This document shows positions 53,059 to 62,870 of a DNA stretch of 64,000 bases, piece after piece. Positions within the stretch are counted from its first letter, which is position 1. Each line of letters opens with the position of its first letter. This DNA comes from Paenibacillus algicola (lineage in GTDB: Bacteria; Bacillota; Bacilli; Paenibacillales; Paenibacillaceae), in assembly GCF_005577435.1 (NCBI RefSeq), contig NZ_CP040396.1, positions 2,546,501-2,610,500 of the forward strand, in the 5' to 3' direction. The translations under genes and the position numbers were made by a program. The notes beneath the pieces were generated by a model. The model searched no databases, was not told the DNA's origin, and was given only the letters and a program-made list of their open reading frames with translations.

Positions 53059-53175
53059 GCTGCACTCTACCTTTCTATGGTGGTTTGCAATGCTCGCTGA
53101 CCTTATTATGACAAGGGCGCTGCGTTCCTATGCACCATAAACGGCAATTTCAAGCAGCTCCGCCAAGGAAGCAGG

Positions 53176-53204
53176 AAGAAGCCGGGCAGCATAAGCCCGG
53201 CTTC
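53176..53204 (-). terminator. hexuronate operon terminator
   Basis: GAAGCCGGGCT pairs with GCCCGGCTTC around a short loop after uxaA; the T run is short. Confidence 0.75.
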
Positions 53205-53270
53205 GTGTTTCGTGTGCAATGATGAATGAATAGACACATCGTTGATCCATGGCGACCAAAACGGTCTGTA

Positions 53271-54779
53271 TTACAAGGTAACTCCGTCCTTGAAGATCGC
53301 GATTTCACGGAAGCCGTTATTTTCATTGGCAGCCGCCACTTTGCCAGAACAGAGTGCTGCAATATATTCCTGCAGATCCTGATGAAGCTCATCCATGCTC
53401 TGACCTTCCAGGAGCGTGCCTGCATTGAAATCAATCCAGTGCTTTTTGCGCTTGGCCAGCTCGGAATTGGTGGAAATCTTCACCGTCGGGACCGGGCCCC
53501 CAAAGGGGGTGCCTCTGCCGGTGGTGAACAGCACCAGGTGAGCCCCGGAAGCGGCCAATGCTGTAACGGATACCAGATCGTTGCCAGGACCCTGAATCAG
53601 ATTCAAGCCCGGCAGACTCGCACGTTCTCCGTATTTCAGTACCCCGGTAACGGGGGCTTGACCGCCTTTTTGCGTACATCCAAGCGATTTCTCTTCCAGT
53701 GTCGTTATCCCGCCGTCCTTATTGCCGGGTGAAGGATTTTCGTAGATCGGCTGGTTATGATCCACGAAATACTGCTTGAAATCATTTACCAGATGACATA
53801 CTTGCTGGAACAGCTCTTTATTTACTGCGCGGTTCATAAAGATGGTTTCGGCACCAAACATCTCCGGCACCTCCGTCATCAGAGCGGTTCCTCCCTGATT
53901 CGTAATCGTATCCGCGATGCGTCCCGCTAACGGATTGGCTGTAATTCCTGATAATCCGTCCGATCCGCCGCATTTCAGGCCGATCTTCAGCTTGCTGAAC
54001 GGCAGCGGCTCCCGTTGATAGCGCGAGGCACGGGACACCAGCTGATCAATCAGCTCAAGTCCGGTTTCAATCTCATCCTCTACCGCCTGCGATTTCAGAA
54101 AGCGCACCCGATCGGGATCCAGATCTCCCAGCAGCTCCTTGAAGGACTCGATCTGGTTGTTCTCACACCCGAGACCGACCACGAGCACCCCTCCAGCGTT
54201 ACCATGCTGAGCCAGAGAGGCCAGCAGAGTCTGCGTATAAGACAGGTCATCGCCCAGCTGGGAACAGCCGTAAGGATGAGCAAAGTGATACACCCCGTCT
54301 ACCCCTTGACCGCGGTAGCGTTCATGCGCCAGCTTGGCCAGCAATTCGCAGGATTTATTAATACAGCCGACCGTATTAATAATCCAGATCTCATTGCGGA
54401 TGCCGACCTCGCCATTTTCACGTGTGTACCCTTCAAAGTATAGAGGTGCTGCGGGTTCGGCTGAGCATTGTGCAGGTGCTGACGGCTCGTATTGGTATTC
54501 TAGAACGTCGCCCAGTCCCGTCTTTAAATTATGGGAATGAACCCATGTGCCTGCCGGAATATCGCACACAGCAACGCCAATAGAGTATCCATATTTCATT
54601 ACAGGCTCGCCCGCTTTGATAAGGCGTACAGCCAGCTTATGTCCCTTCGGAATATCATTCAGCACCTCCAGACCATGCTCCTTGCCGTCCAGACGGTAGT
54701 TTGCACCGCTGCCGGCAGTCAGCGGATGAAGTGCTACTGCAACATTATCGGTGTCCTGTAGTAGTATGACATGACTCAT
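53271..54779 (-). CDS. uxaA: altronate dehydratase
   Basis: 502 aa. An N-terminal SAF domain (about 10-95) is joined to the UxaA catalytic domain, with VGCINKSCELLAK, HPYGCSQLGDD, GLGCENNQIE and LKCGGSDGLSGI. It dehydrates D-altronate to 2-keto-3-deoxygluconate. ATG 54779 overlaps the uxaB stop (ATGA), so translation is coupled. Last gene of uxaC-uxaB-uxaA. Confidence 0.93.
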   Translation of the reverse strand: MSHVILLQDTDNVAVALHPLTAGSGANYRLDGKEHGLEVLNDIPKGHKLAVRLIKAGEPVMKYGYSIGVAVCDIPAGTWVHSHNLKTGLGDVLEYQYEPSAPAQCSAEPAAPLYFEGYTRENGEVGIRNEIWIINTVGCINKSCELLAKLAHERYRGQGVDGVYHFAHPYGCSQLGDDLSYTQTLLASLAQHGNAGGVLVVGLGCENNQIESFKELLGDLDPDRVRFLKSQAVEDEIETGLELIDQLVSRASRYQREPLPFSKLKIGLKCGGSDGLSGITANPLAGRIADTITNQGGTALMTEVPEMFGAETIFMNRAVNKELFQQVCHLVNDFKQYFVDHNQPIYENPSPGNKDGGITTLEEKSLGCTQKGGQAPVTGVLKYGERASLPGLNLIQGPGNDLVSVTALAASGAHLVLFTTGRGTPFGGPVPTVKISTNSELAKRKKHWIDFNAGTLLEGQSMDELHQDLQEYIAALCSGKVAAANENNGFREIAIFKDGVTL

Positions 54780-56278
54780 GACTGACTCAGCTCCAATTCC
54801 TCCAGTTCCGCCCAAACGGCCTCAGGCAGTCCTGAAATCTCATTTAGATCTTCACCCCATAGCTCTTCATTGCCGAGAATACGCTGGATGAGCCCGGAGC
54901 GGCTGACCGCACCGTTTCGGTATTCGTCCCAGCTGCTCTGCATAAAGCGGAGTGCGCCTTCATCATCCGAAAGCTTAACCCTTGCGCCATCCAGTGTCCG
55001 GCCTGACCATCCTCCGTCCTGCTCCTGTGCATCGTACAGAAAGATGAGGCATGCCAGTGCCTTCACAACCTTTTCAGGCAGCTTCTCAAATTGCTCGTGA
55101 TAGGCCTTTAGGGTCGGCAACAGCCGAACACGAAATTTGGACATGCTGTTCAAGCAAATATCGCCCAGCCGGTGCTCTACGAACGGATTCAGGAACCGCT
55201 CCCACACTTCGCTTGCATACACCTGCATCTCTTGCGCGGGCAGTGGCACAGCGGGAACCATTTCCTCCAGCATCGCCTTGCGGGCCTCTGCTCCCCATTC
55301 GGCATGCTCAGCGATTTCCCGGACACTCTGACAGCCATGCACCAATCCGATGGATGCCATCAAGGTATGGGTACCATTCAGGAGACGCACTTTGCGGAGC
55401 TGATAAGGTGCCAGATCCTCTACCCAATGTACATTCAGTCCTGCCCGCTGAAGCGGCAGGCGTTCATCCAGAGAAGCAGGGCCCTGAATCACCCACAGAT
55501 GATACGGCTCAGCCGTATTCAGCATCTGGTCCTGATAGCCGAGCTGAGCCTGCCAGCTTGCGGCATCCGAAGGAGCGCCCGGTACAATCCGGTCCACTAG
55601 TGAATTCAAGAACAGATTATGCTCCTGCACCCATGCGATAAAGCCTTCCTCCAGCTTCCAGTCGCGGGCGTGCATCAGCACAATCTCCTGCAGCCGCTCT
55701 CCATTGCGCTCGATCAGCTCGCAGGGAAGCAGCATCCATCCCTTATCCCCTGCCCCTTCGAAAAACTGATATCTGCAGTACATCAGCAGCGTCAGCTTCG
55801 CCGGAAATGACAGCATAGGCTCATTCAGGGAATAAGGAGTCGGTGTGTAAGTCAGTCCCGCTTCTGTCGTGTTGGAGATAATGATATCCAGCTCCGGATG
55901 CTCTGCCAGCGCCAGAAAATCATTCCACTCCTCATAAGGATCAATCATACGGCTGATGACCGATATAACCTCCTGCTGATCAACCTGCTCCCCATTCTGT
56001 ACCCCCCGGGTTAGCAGTGTATACAGCCCGTCCTGGCTTCGCAGCCGCTCAAGCTTCATACGTCCGGTAGGGCGGGGCTGAGTTACAGCCACCGTGCCCC
56101 GAAAATGTCCCTGCTTGAAGGAATGCTGCAGCATCCAGTCTGCAAAGCCCCGAAGGAAGTTTCCTTCACCGAATTGAAGCACCTTGACCGGCTGTTCTCT
56201 CAACGCTTCGGCCTGCTTTTTTTCTGAATCCTGGAGCTGCTCCAGAGATAAGAGGCTTGCCTGCTTCACATTATCCAT
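54776..56278 (-). CDS. uxaB: tagaturonate reductase
   Basis: 500 aa polyol-type dehydrogenase. N-terminal NAD site VLQFGEGNFLRGF (about 33-45), then IISNTTEAG, and the family stretch LLNGTHTLMASIG (about 326). It reduces D-tagaturonate to D-altronate with NADH. ATG 56278 lies within the uxaC 3' end, so the genes overlap by 8 nt. Ribosome site AAGGGAGG. Confidence 0.92.
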   Translation of the reverse strand: MDNVKQASLLSLEQLQDSEKKQAEALREQPVKVLQFGEGNFLRGFADWMLQHSFKQGHFRGTVAVTQPRPTGRMKLERLRSQDGLYTLLTRGVQNGEQVDQQEVISVISRMIDPYEEWNDFLALAEHPELDIIISNTTEAGLTYTPTPYSLNEPMLSFPAKLTLLMYCRYQFFEGAGDKGWMLLPCELIERNGERLQEIVLMHARDWKLEEGFIAWVQEHNLFLNSLVDRIVPGAPSDAASWQAQLGYQDQMLNTAEPYHLWVIQGPASLDERLPLQRAGLNVHWVEDLAPYQLRKVRLLNGTHTLMASIGLVHGCQSVREIAEHAEWGAEARKAMLEEMVPAVPLPAQEMQVYASEVWERFLNPFVEHRLGDICLNSMSKFRVRLLPTLKAYHEQFEKLPEKVVKALACLIFLYDAQEQDGGWSGRTLDGARVKLSDDEGALRFMQSSWDEYRNGAVSRSGLIQRILGNEELWGEDLNEISGLPEAVWAELEELELSQS

Positions 56279-57707
56279 GCGAAGTCCCTCCCTTGGCTCC
56301 CCCGAATTGGAAGTAGCGCTCTGCATTGCCGTAGCAAATATCTTGTACAATTCCTCCAAGCCACTGCATATCAGCCGGCGCTTCGCCCTGCTCTACCCAC
56401 TCGCCGAGCAGATTACATAGAATTCGGCGGAAGTATTCGTGCCGGGTGTAGGACAAGAAGCTCCGCGAATCCGTCAGCATTCCGACGAAACGGCTCAACA
56501 GTCCCATATTGCCCAGGCTGCTCAACTGCGCAATCATGCCATCCTTCGTATCATTAAACCACCAGGCCGAGCCAAATTGAATTTTGCCTGGAATACCACC
56601 GCCCTGGAAGCTTCCAATCAGCGCCGCAAGAATGTCATTATCATTCGGATTCAAGGAATACAAAATCGTCTTCGGCAAGGCCCCTGCCGTTTCCAGCTCA
56701 TCCAGCAGGGAAGCCAATGGAGCCGCAACCGGACTGTCACCGATGCTGTCATAGCCCGTATCCGGTCCCAGCTGCTGCATCATTAAAGCATTGTTGTTTC
56801 GGCTCGCATTCATATGGAACTGCATCGTCCAGCCCTTTTCGGCATACAGCTTGCCCAGGTACAGCAGTGTATAGGTCTTGTATTGCTGTTCTTCGGTATG
56901 GGACACCTTCTCCTGCTTGAGCGCTTTCATAAAGATTGCCGCTGCCTCTTCCCGGGTAGCTTTATGATATGGCACATAATCCAGTGCATGGTCAGACACT
57001 CGTCCGCCAGCCTGATGGAAAAATTCCACGCGCTTTTTCAATCCTGTAAGCAAATCCTCATAGCTGCGAATGTCACTTCCACAAACCTGCCCTAACTTAT
57101 CAAGCCAAGGAAGGAACGTATTTCGGTTAATTTCCAGCGCTTTATCCGGACGGAAGGAAGGGAGCATTTGGAACGGAACGCCCGGCTCCTTCGCCAAAGC
57201 AATGTGATCCTCTAAGGAATCCACCGGATCGTCTGTCGTGCACACAACCTCAACGTTGCTGGCTTGAATCAACCCGCGGGTTGTAAAGCTGTCTTCCTTC
57301 AGCTTCTCATTGGCCTCCTGCCAGATTTTCTCCGCATTTTGCTCATTGATCAGATGGTGAATCCCGAATATCCGGCGCAGCTCCAGATGGGACCAGTGAA
57401 AGAGCGGATTGCCAACCGTCATAGGCACCGTTCTTGCCCAAGCCAGGAAACGGTCATAATCGCTGACCCCTTCACCGCCCGTAATATAAGCTTCTTCCAC
57501 ACCGTTTGCACGCATCGCGCGCCATTTATAATGATCTCCGTTAATCCAGGCCTCAGTCAGGTTCTGAAACCGGTGATTGCTGCGAATCATTGCCGGGCTC
57601 AGGTGACAATGGTAGTCGATAATGGGCATTGGTTTGGCATAGTCATGATACAGCGTTTTAGCACTTTCACTATTGAGCAAGAAATGTTCATCCATAAAAG
57701 GTTTCAT
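56271..57707 (-). CDS. uxaC: glucuronate/galacturonate isomerase
   Basis: 478 aa, TIM-barrel isomerase of the uronate pathway. N-terminal IIDYHCHLSP supplies metal-site His residues, and the C-terminal SRFVGMLTDSRSFLSYTRHEYF is the family signature. It isomerises D-galacturonate to D-tagaturonate and D-glucuronate to D-fructuronate. First gene of the operon and divergent from the AraC-type regulator. Confidence 0.94.
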   Translation of the reverse strand: MKPFMDEHFLLNSESAKTLYHDYAKPMPIIDYHCHLSPAMIRSNHRFQNLTEAWINGDHYKWRAMRANGVEEAYITGGEGVSDYDRFLAWARTVPMTVGNPLFHWSHLELRRIFGIHHLINEQNAEKIWQEANEKLKEDSFTTRGLIQASNVEVVCTTDDPVDSLEDHIALAKEPGVPFQMLPSFRPDKALEINRNTFLPWLDKLGQVCGSDIRSYEDLLTGLKKRVEFFHQAGGRVSDHALDYVPYHKATREEAAAIFMKALKQEKVSHTEEQQYKTYTLLYLGKLYAEKGWTMQFHMNASRNNNALMMQQLGPDTGYDSIGDSPVAAPLASLLDELETAGALPKTILYSLNPNDNDILAALIGSFQGGGIPGKIQFGSAWWFNDTKDGMIAQLSSLGNMGLLSRFVGMLTDSRSFLSYTRHEYFRRILCNLLGEWVEQGEAPADMQWLGGIVQDICYGNAERYFQFGGAKGGTSHG

Positions 57708-57834
57708 AAAAGCTCACCGCCAGTTCTGTAGTTTGGTTCTATCATAAAGCATCATTGGTTTATTTTCTTCTCATTTATTGCTCATTTCCGTTATAATAGG
57801 ACATATCTTGCTTTTCGCAGAGGAGGAAGCATCC

Positions 57835-58695
57835 ATGGCTCACCCAGAGGATCTGCCGCTCGCCAGTTACGGGGATGAGGAATCCTCATTCTATTTCGAT
57901 CATATAAGGCGCCGGCTCCCGTTCGAGCGGAATAACCATTATCACAGCACGTATGAGATATATTATCTCATGTCCGGAGAACGGAATTACTTCATCAAGG
58001 AGAAGCTGTATCGGATTCAGCCAGGCTGCCTGGTTATGATTAACAGATACGATGTGCATAAAAGCTTTATGAGCGGCGGACCTGAGCATGAGCGGATAGT
58101 CATCAATTTTGATGAGTCGTTTGCTCTTTCCGGTGGGCAGACTGCCTTGCCACTGTTCTCGCAGGGCGATCCGGTCGTTCCACTGCAGCCCCAGGAGCAG
58201 GCACAGACCCTGCAGATTTTCAATAAAATGTCTCAGGAGGCTACCTTACAAAAGGACGGCTATCAGGATTATCTCCAGCTGCTGCTGACCGAGCTGCTGC
58301 TGCTCATCTCTCGCTTCAAGCAGCGCCCTTCAGCGCCTGCAGCCTATCCGATCAATCCGCTGCATGAGAAGATGATGGACATCGTGCAGTACATTCATCA
58401 GCATTTTCAGAACAAAATAACGCTGGAGCTGCTGTCCGATACCTTCTACATCAGTCCTTACTATTTAAGCCGGATGTTCAAGGAAGTGACCGGCTTCACC
58501 ATCATCTCGTATGTCAATCTCACCCGAATCCGGGAGGCGCAGAGAAGGCTCAGCGAGACTGACACGAAGATCGTTGATATCGCAGAGCAAACCGGCTTTG
58601 AGAGCCTGACCCATTTTGACCGCACCTTTAAGAAAACGATCAAGATGACCGCAAGCCAGTACCGCAAGCTGTATCGACTGCCGCAGGAGGAATAA
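57835..58695 (+). CDS. AraC-family transcriptional regulator, likely of the uxa operon
   Basis: 286 aa. N-terminal cupin-like sensor domain (about 20-140, HYHSTYEIYYLMSGERNY) and a C-terminal AraC DNA-binding domain with two HTH motifs (about 185-285; LELLSDTFYISPYYLSRMFKE and VDIAEQTGFESLTHFDRTFKK). The short divergent spacing to uxaC (127 bp) suggests that it controls the uronate genes; the inducer is inferred only. ATG 57835 follows AGAGGAGG. A -10 box TATAAT lies at 57792-57797. Confidence 0.88.
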   Translation: MAHPEDLPLASYGDEESSFYFDHIRRRLPFERNNHYHSTYEIYYLMSGERNYFIKEKLYRIQPGCLVMINRYDVHKSFMSGGPEHERIVINFDESFALSGGQTALPLFSQGDPVVPLQPQEQAQTLQIFNKMSQEATLQKDGYQDYLQLLLTELLLLISRFKQRPSAPAAYPINPLHEKMMDIVQYIHQHFQNKITLELLSDTFYISPYYLSRMFKEVTGFTIISYVNLTRIREAQRRLSETDTKIVDIAEQTGFESLTHFDRTFKKTIKMTASQYRKLYRLPQEE

Positions 58696-58861
58696 CGATG
58701 GATCGCGATCCCAGCACTGCCATGAAGCGCTCCTTTTTAGATGGCTGCTAGACACTTCCATTCTGCCAAAGGGCGGTCCATTGCTAGAATCATTCAAAGA
58801 AATTTGGGAGCAACAGCGAGGGGAGGAACGTTTCGTACGCCGAGCATCTCGCAACAACAAA

Positions 58862-58903
58862 CGAGGCCATCCCGCAAGATCCTAGATCTTGTGGGACAGC
58901 CTC
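58862..58903 (-). terminator. ftsK/spoIIIE terminator
   Basis: On the minus strand GAGGC...CCCACAAGATC and GATCTTGCGGG...GCCTC form an imperfect long hairpin just after the ftsK stop; only a weak T run follows. Confidence 0.7.
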
Positions 58904-58910
58904 TTCTGCA

Positions 58911-61550
58911 TTATGAACTGATCTTGCTTTGCTGATACTGCTCCAGAGACATGATGACCTCGCGGGGCTTGCTGCCCTCATATGGACCAATCACGCCTCT
59001 CGCCTCCATCGAGTCAATCAATCGTGCCGCACGCGTATATCCAACACGCATTCGCCGCTGCAGCAGAGAGACCGAAGCCTGCTTGGCTTCCAGAATAATC
59101 AATACAGCCTGGTCATACAGCTCGTCCAGGGTATCATCCTCTCCTAAGATCGTGTCCTCCACTTCCGGCACAAGCGAATCATCATATTCCGCCTGACCCT
59201 GATCCCGCACAAAATTGACGATGTTCTCTACTTCCTGATCACTCATAAAAGCTCCCTGAACACGGATGGGCTTCGACGCCCCCATCGGCATAAACAGCAT
59301 ATCTCCGCGTCCCAGCAGCTTCTCCGCGCCGGCCATATCGAGGATCGTCCTTGAATCCACCTGAGACGAAACACCAAACGCAATCCTGGATGGGATATTC
59401 GCTTTAATGACGCCGGTAATTACGTCTACAGATGGGCGCTGAGTCGCAATAATCAGATGGATGCCCGCCGCACGGGCCATTTGCGCAAGACGGGTAATCG
59501 CCTCTTCCACGTCGTTCGCGGCCACCATCATTAGATCAGCCAGCTCATCCACAATGACTACAATATAGGGCAGTACAGCGGAAGGATTATCCTTTACCAG
59601 AGTATTGTAGCCTTCAATATTCCGTGTCCCGGATTTCGAGAACAGCTCATATCGCTTTTCCATTTCCACTACAATTTTCTTCAGGGCCAATGAGGCTCGC
59701 TTAGGATCCGTGACTACCGGAGCCATGAGATGAGGAATGCCGTTGTATACGTTAAGCTCCACCATCTTGGGATCGACCATGAGAAACTTGACCTCATCGG
59801 GCTTCGCCTTATACAAAATGCTCGTAATAATGCCGTTAATACACACGGATTTACCGGAGCCGGTTGCACCGGCAACGAGGAGATGGGGCATCCGCGCCAA
59901 ATTTCCAACAATGGATTGACCTGAAATATCGCGGCCAAAGGCAATGGACAGCTTGGACTCCGCATCCTGGAACAGCGGCGTTTCCATCACCTCTCGCATC
60001 GTCACAATGGACACCTCGTGATTCGGCACCTCAATGCCGATTGCTGACTTTCCGGGAATGGGTGCCTCCATACGGATATCCTTCGCAGCAAGCGCTAACG
60101 CGATATCATCCGTAAGACCGACAATCCGGCTGACCTTTACTCCGATATCCGGCTGGATTTCGTAGCGGGTCACAGAAGGCCCTCTAACGACCTCCAGCAC
60201 CTTGGCGCGAACGCCAAAGCTCTCCATCGTAGCTTCCAGCTTCCGGGCGGTCTGCTTGTAATCATTCTGATCTCCAGGCTTTCCGCTTCCGGCAGGCTTC
60301 GAGAGCAGGCGGAACGGCGGCAGCCTGTAAGGCTTCGGCGGTGGCTTCGGCGGAGCCAGCGGCGCCTCGGGCTGACCCTCTACGTCTGCAGACAACGCAG
60401 GCTCGGCACCCTCCCCGTTACTGTCCTTATCCATAGAATCCGCCTTGGTATCCATCAGGCTTACGTCCTGGGACTGGCCTTCCGCATGCAGCGGAGTCAA
60501 TGCGTCTTGGATCGGCAATGGATCATGATCGTGAAGCTCATCCTCTTCCCGGGCATCCTCATACTTCACATGCTCAAAGAAATCCCGGATGATCGGTGCA
60601 CCGCCGGGCGCCTCTGCGGTCTCGTGTCTGGCTGCCCCATCCTGCAATGCTTCCTGCAATGCTTCCTGATCGTCAGTATTCAGCGAATCCCCTCCGTACA
60701 AAATATCCTGGGGCCCGAAGGCTTCCTCATCCTGCAGCTCTGTCTGTGATCCTTTTCCGGAATGCTGATCCTTGCCCTCCCGATTAAAAAGCTGGAAGAA
60801 CACGGGCCGCCCCGGACGGGAAGCGAGCTCTGGCTCCTCCAAATCGTCCAGATCATCGTCATCATCAGGAAGCCGAGGATTTCCTTTACGCACGCCGGAG
60901 GCTTTGGCAGACTTGTACGACTGCATTCTTTTCTGAAGCAAGCCGCTTGCTCTTACCGCTCTCGTGCGGAGCATTCTCATCAGCTCAACATATGACAAGT
61001 TGGTGATCAGCATAAAGCTGATGATAAGCATAACAATCATAATGAGGCGTGCTCCAACGGCTCCGAAGAACAGCAGCAGTGCTGAAAGCTGCAAAGCTCC
61101 CACATAGCCGCCTCCGATATCCTTGCCCAGAACAGGATGGTTTCCATCACTCTCTGCATAAAGCAGCTCACCCTGTAAATCATTATGTATTTGAGACAGC
61201 ACATTGCCGGAAGTAAACTGCCCAATCGGTGCCAGCTTGGCTTCCATAGCGCTGATGGTGCTCATAAGTGTAAGTGCCAGCAGCAGCAGCAGCACGCCGG
61301 TTCGGCGGCTGTTCCAGACCTTGGGCCATTTTCGGTGAATCATCACCATTAATCCGTAGTAAATGCCGATCAAGGGTATGACAAAATAATATTTACCAAG
61401 CACGTAGCCCGACATCTTGGATAGTGAACGTCCTACCGGTGCTTCTCCCGATAATGCGATAACCGATAAGGTCATCAATATAATTCCATAAATTTCATAT
61501 TTCAGCACCGAGGCAAATACAGCCCTCTTCTTCCGCTTACGCTTTGCCAA
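58911..61550 (-). CDS. spoIIIE: FtsK/SpoIIIE DNA translocase
   Basis: About 879 aa. Four N-terminal TM helices (about 20-185), an acidic linker (about 215-395), then alpha/beta motor domains with Walker [10 protein letters not shown] (about 570), Walker [11 protein letters not shown], and a C-terminal gamma winged-helix (about 815-879, [15 protein letters not shown]) that reads KOPS/SRS sites. It pumps chromosomal DNA through septa at division or sporulation. TTG 61550 after GGGGGTG is preferred, because the in-frame ATG at 61571 directly touches a TATAAT box on the minus strand. Confidence 0.93.
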   Translation of the reverse strand: MAKRKRKKRAVFASVLKYEIYGIILMTLSVIALSGEAPVGRSLSKMSGYVLGKYYFVIPLIGIYYGLMVMIHRKWPKVWNSRRTGVLLLLLALTLMSTISAMEAKLAPIGQFTSGNVLSQIHNDLQGELLYAESDGNHPVLGKDIGGGYVGALQLSALLLFFGAVGARLIMIVMLIISFMLITNLSYVELMRMLRTRAVRASGLLQKRMQSYKSAKASGVRKGNPRLPDDDDDLDDLEEPELASRPGRPVFFQLFNREGKDQHSGKGSQTELQDEEAFGPQDILYGGDSLNTDDQEALQEALQDGAARHETAEAPGGAPIIRDFFEHVKYEDAREEDELHDHDPLPIQDALTPLHAEGQSQDVSLMDTKADSMDKDSNGEGAEPALSADVEGQPEAPLAPPKPPPKPYRLPPFRLLSKPAGSGKPGDQNDYKQTARKLEATMESFGVRAKVLEVVRGPSVTRYEIQPDIGVKVSRIVGLTDDIALALAAKDIRMEAPIPGKSAIGIEVPNHEVSIVTMREVMETPLFQDAESKLSIAFGRDISGQSIVGNLARMPHLLVAGATGSGKSVCINGIITSILYKAKPDEVKFLMVDPKMVELNVYNGIPHLMAPVVTDPKRASLALKKIVVEMEKRYELFSKSGTRNIEGYNTLVKDNPSAVLPYIVVIVDELADLMMVAANDVEEAITRLAQMARAAGIHLIIATQRPSVDVITGVIKANIPSRIAFGVSSQVDSRTILDMAGAEKLLGRGDMLFMPMGASKPIRVQGAFMSDQEVENIVNFVRDQGQAEYDDSLVPEVEDTILGEDDTLDELYDQAVLIILEAKQASVSLLQRRMRVGYTRAARLIDSMEARGVIGPYEGSKPREVIMSLEQYQQSKISS

Positions 61551-61689
61551 TAATGTCACCCCCGAAGCCATATTATAGCATACATTACCATGGCGTACCT
61601 ATGTTCTGTTTCGCGGGCAAAAATAAATGCGGTGGCGCTAAAAAGCTGTGCACTCTGGCATTCGCCAGGTGTCAAAAAAACGGCCCCCC

Positions 61690-61926
61690 TTATGCATGGA
61701 GGACCGGAATAAAAGATATTTGGCTGCCAGGCATATACGCCGGATTTAAATAATCCGACAGCTGGCAATCCAGCAGCCTTACGATCCTGGCGCTTTGATG
61801 GTCGATGATCTCCGCCTCCAGCAGAACGCCGTTAAGCCGCATTTCGATCACAAGCGGTGAATCCTTTGCGGCAGGCTCTCCTCCAGAGAACACCATCTCC
61901 AGTGGCATTACTGTATATAAGGTCAT
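61690..61926 (-). CDS. ylzJ: YlzJ-like protein
   Basis: 78 aa: [17 protein letters not shown] through [16 protein letters not shown], the YlzJ family pattern, function unknown. ATG 61926 overlaps the tepA stop (ATGA), so translation is coupled. The tepA-ylzJ-spoIIIE order is as in Bacillus subtilis. Confidence 0.85.
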   Translation of the reverse strand: MTLYTVMPLEMVFSGGEPAAKDSPLVIEMRLNGVLLEAEIIDHQSARIVRLLDCQLSDYLNPAYMPGSQISFIPVLHA

Positions 61927-62696
61927 TGTGTAAGCCCTCCTGCCCCCAGGGTCTTACGCTCTCCAATCATGCCGTTTAGTCTCGCCAGTGCCTGGCCAAT
62001 ACCGCCAACCTCGTTCATCAAGCCGTATTTAACCGCATCGGCTCCCGACACCGAGGTCCCGATGTCCCGGTTCAGCTCTCCCGTCTTGAACATCAGATCC
62101 TTGAACTGGGCTTCTGTAATGCCGGAATGCTGAGTTACAAATCGGACGACCCGCTCCTGCATTTTCTCCATATATTCAAAGGTTTGCGGAACACCGATCA
62201 CCAATCCGCTCATGCGAATGGGATGTATGGTCATGGTCGCACTGCCGGCAATAAAAGAGTAATCCGCCGCAACGGCGATCGGAACACCAATACTGTGACC
62301 TCCGCCAATCACCACTGTCACCGTCGGCTTAGTCAATGAGGATATCATTTCTGCAATGGCCAGACCAGCTTCAACATCACCGCCAACCGTATTGAGAATA
62401 ATAAGAAGTCCTTCAATTTTAGCATTTTGCTCCGCCGCCACCAGCTGTGGAATCATATGCTCGTATTTGGTCGTCTTATTTTGCGGTGGTAAAACGGTAT
62501 GTCCTTCAATCTGGCCGATAATGGTCATACAGAAGATATTGGATTCTCCGGATGTCGCCACACCCGTCTGGCCAAGCTGTTGAACCGCTTCTAAAGATGC
62601 CTGCTTCTTGTGCTCTTCACTTGGCATATCAGCCTCCGGCATACTCTCACCCTTGCCGGCTGTTTTGCGTGCAATTTCGTTTTGCTTCATACTCAT
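61923..62696 (-). CDS. tepA: TepA, ClpP-family serine protease-like protein
   Basis: 257 aa. ClpP/crotonase fold core (about 55-245) with [16 protein letters not shown] and [15 protein letters not shown]; the Ser in HSIG matches the ClpP nucleophile and His lies in TIHPIRMSG. The N-terminal 50 residues are charged and disordered. In Bacillus TepA (YmfB) is linked to protein translocation and germination. No signal peptide. Starts MSMKQNE after AGGGG. Confidence 0.9.
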   Translation of the reverse strand: MSMKQNEIARKTAGKGESMPEADMPSEEHKKQASLEAVQQLGQTGVATSGESNIFCMTIIGQIEGHTVLPPQNKTTKYEHMIPQLVAAEQNAKIEGLLIILNTVGGDVEAGLAIAEMISSLTKPTVTVVIGGGHSIGVPIAVAADYSFIAGSATMTIHPIRMSGLVIGVPQTFEYMEKMQERVVRFVTQHSGITEAQFKDLMFKTGELNRDIGTSVSGADAVKYGLMNEVGGIGQALARLNGMIGERKTLGAGGLTQ

Positions 62697-62788
62697 GCAT
62701 GTCCCCTGCCCTTCTGCTTGGTTACCTTCCTCCTAGCTATTATGTCAGAAAGCATGCTGAATCATCCTTGGCATCCTTAAACGCAGCA

Positions 62789-62836
62789 AAAAGCCCTTTT
62801 CCGCAAGAACCGTCCAACGTTCTCGCGGAAAAGGGC
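62789..62836 (-). terminator. rnj terminator
   Basis: On the minus strand GCCCTTTTCCGCGAGAAC pairs with GTTCTTGCGGAAAAGGGC around an 8-nt loop, then TTTTT. Confidence 0.92.
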
Positions 62837-62870
62837 GACTGTGTGCCTTATGAATGAAACGGTATCGCGG

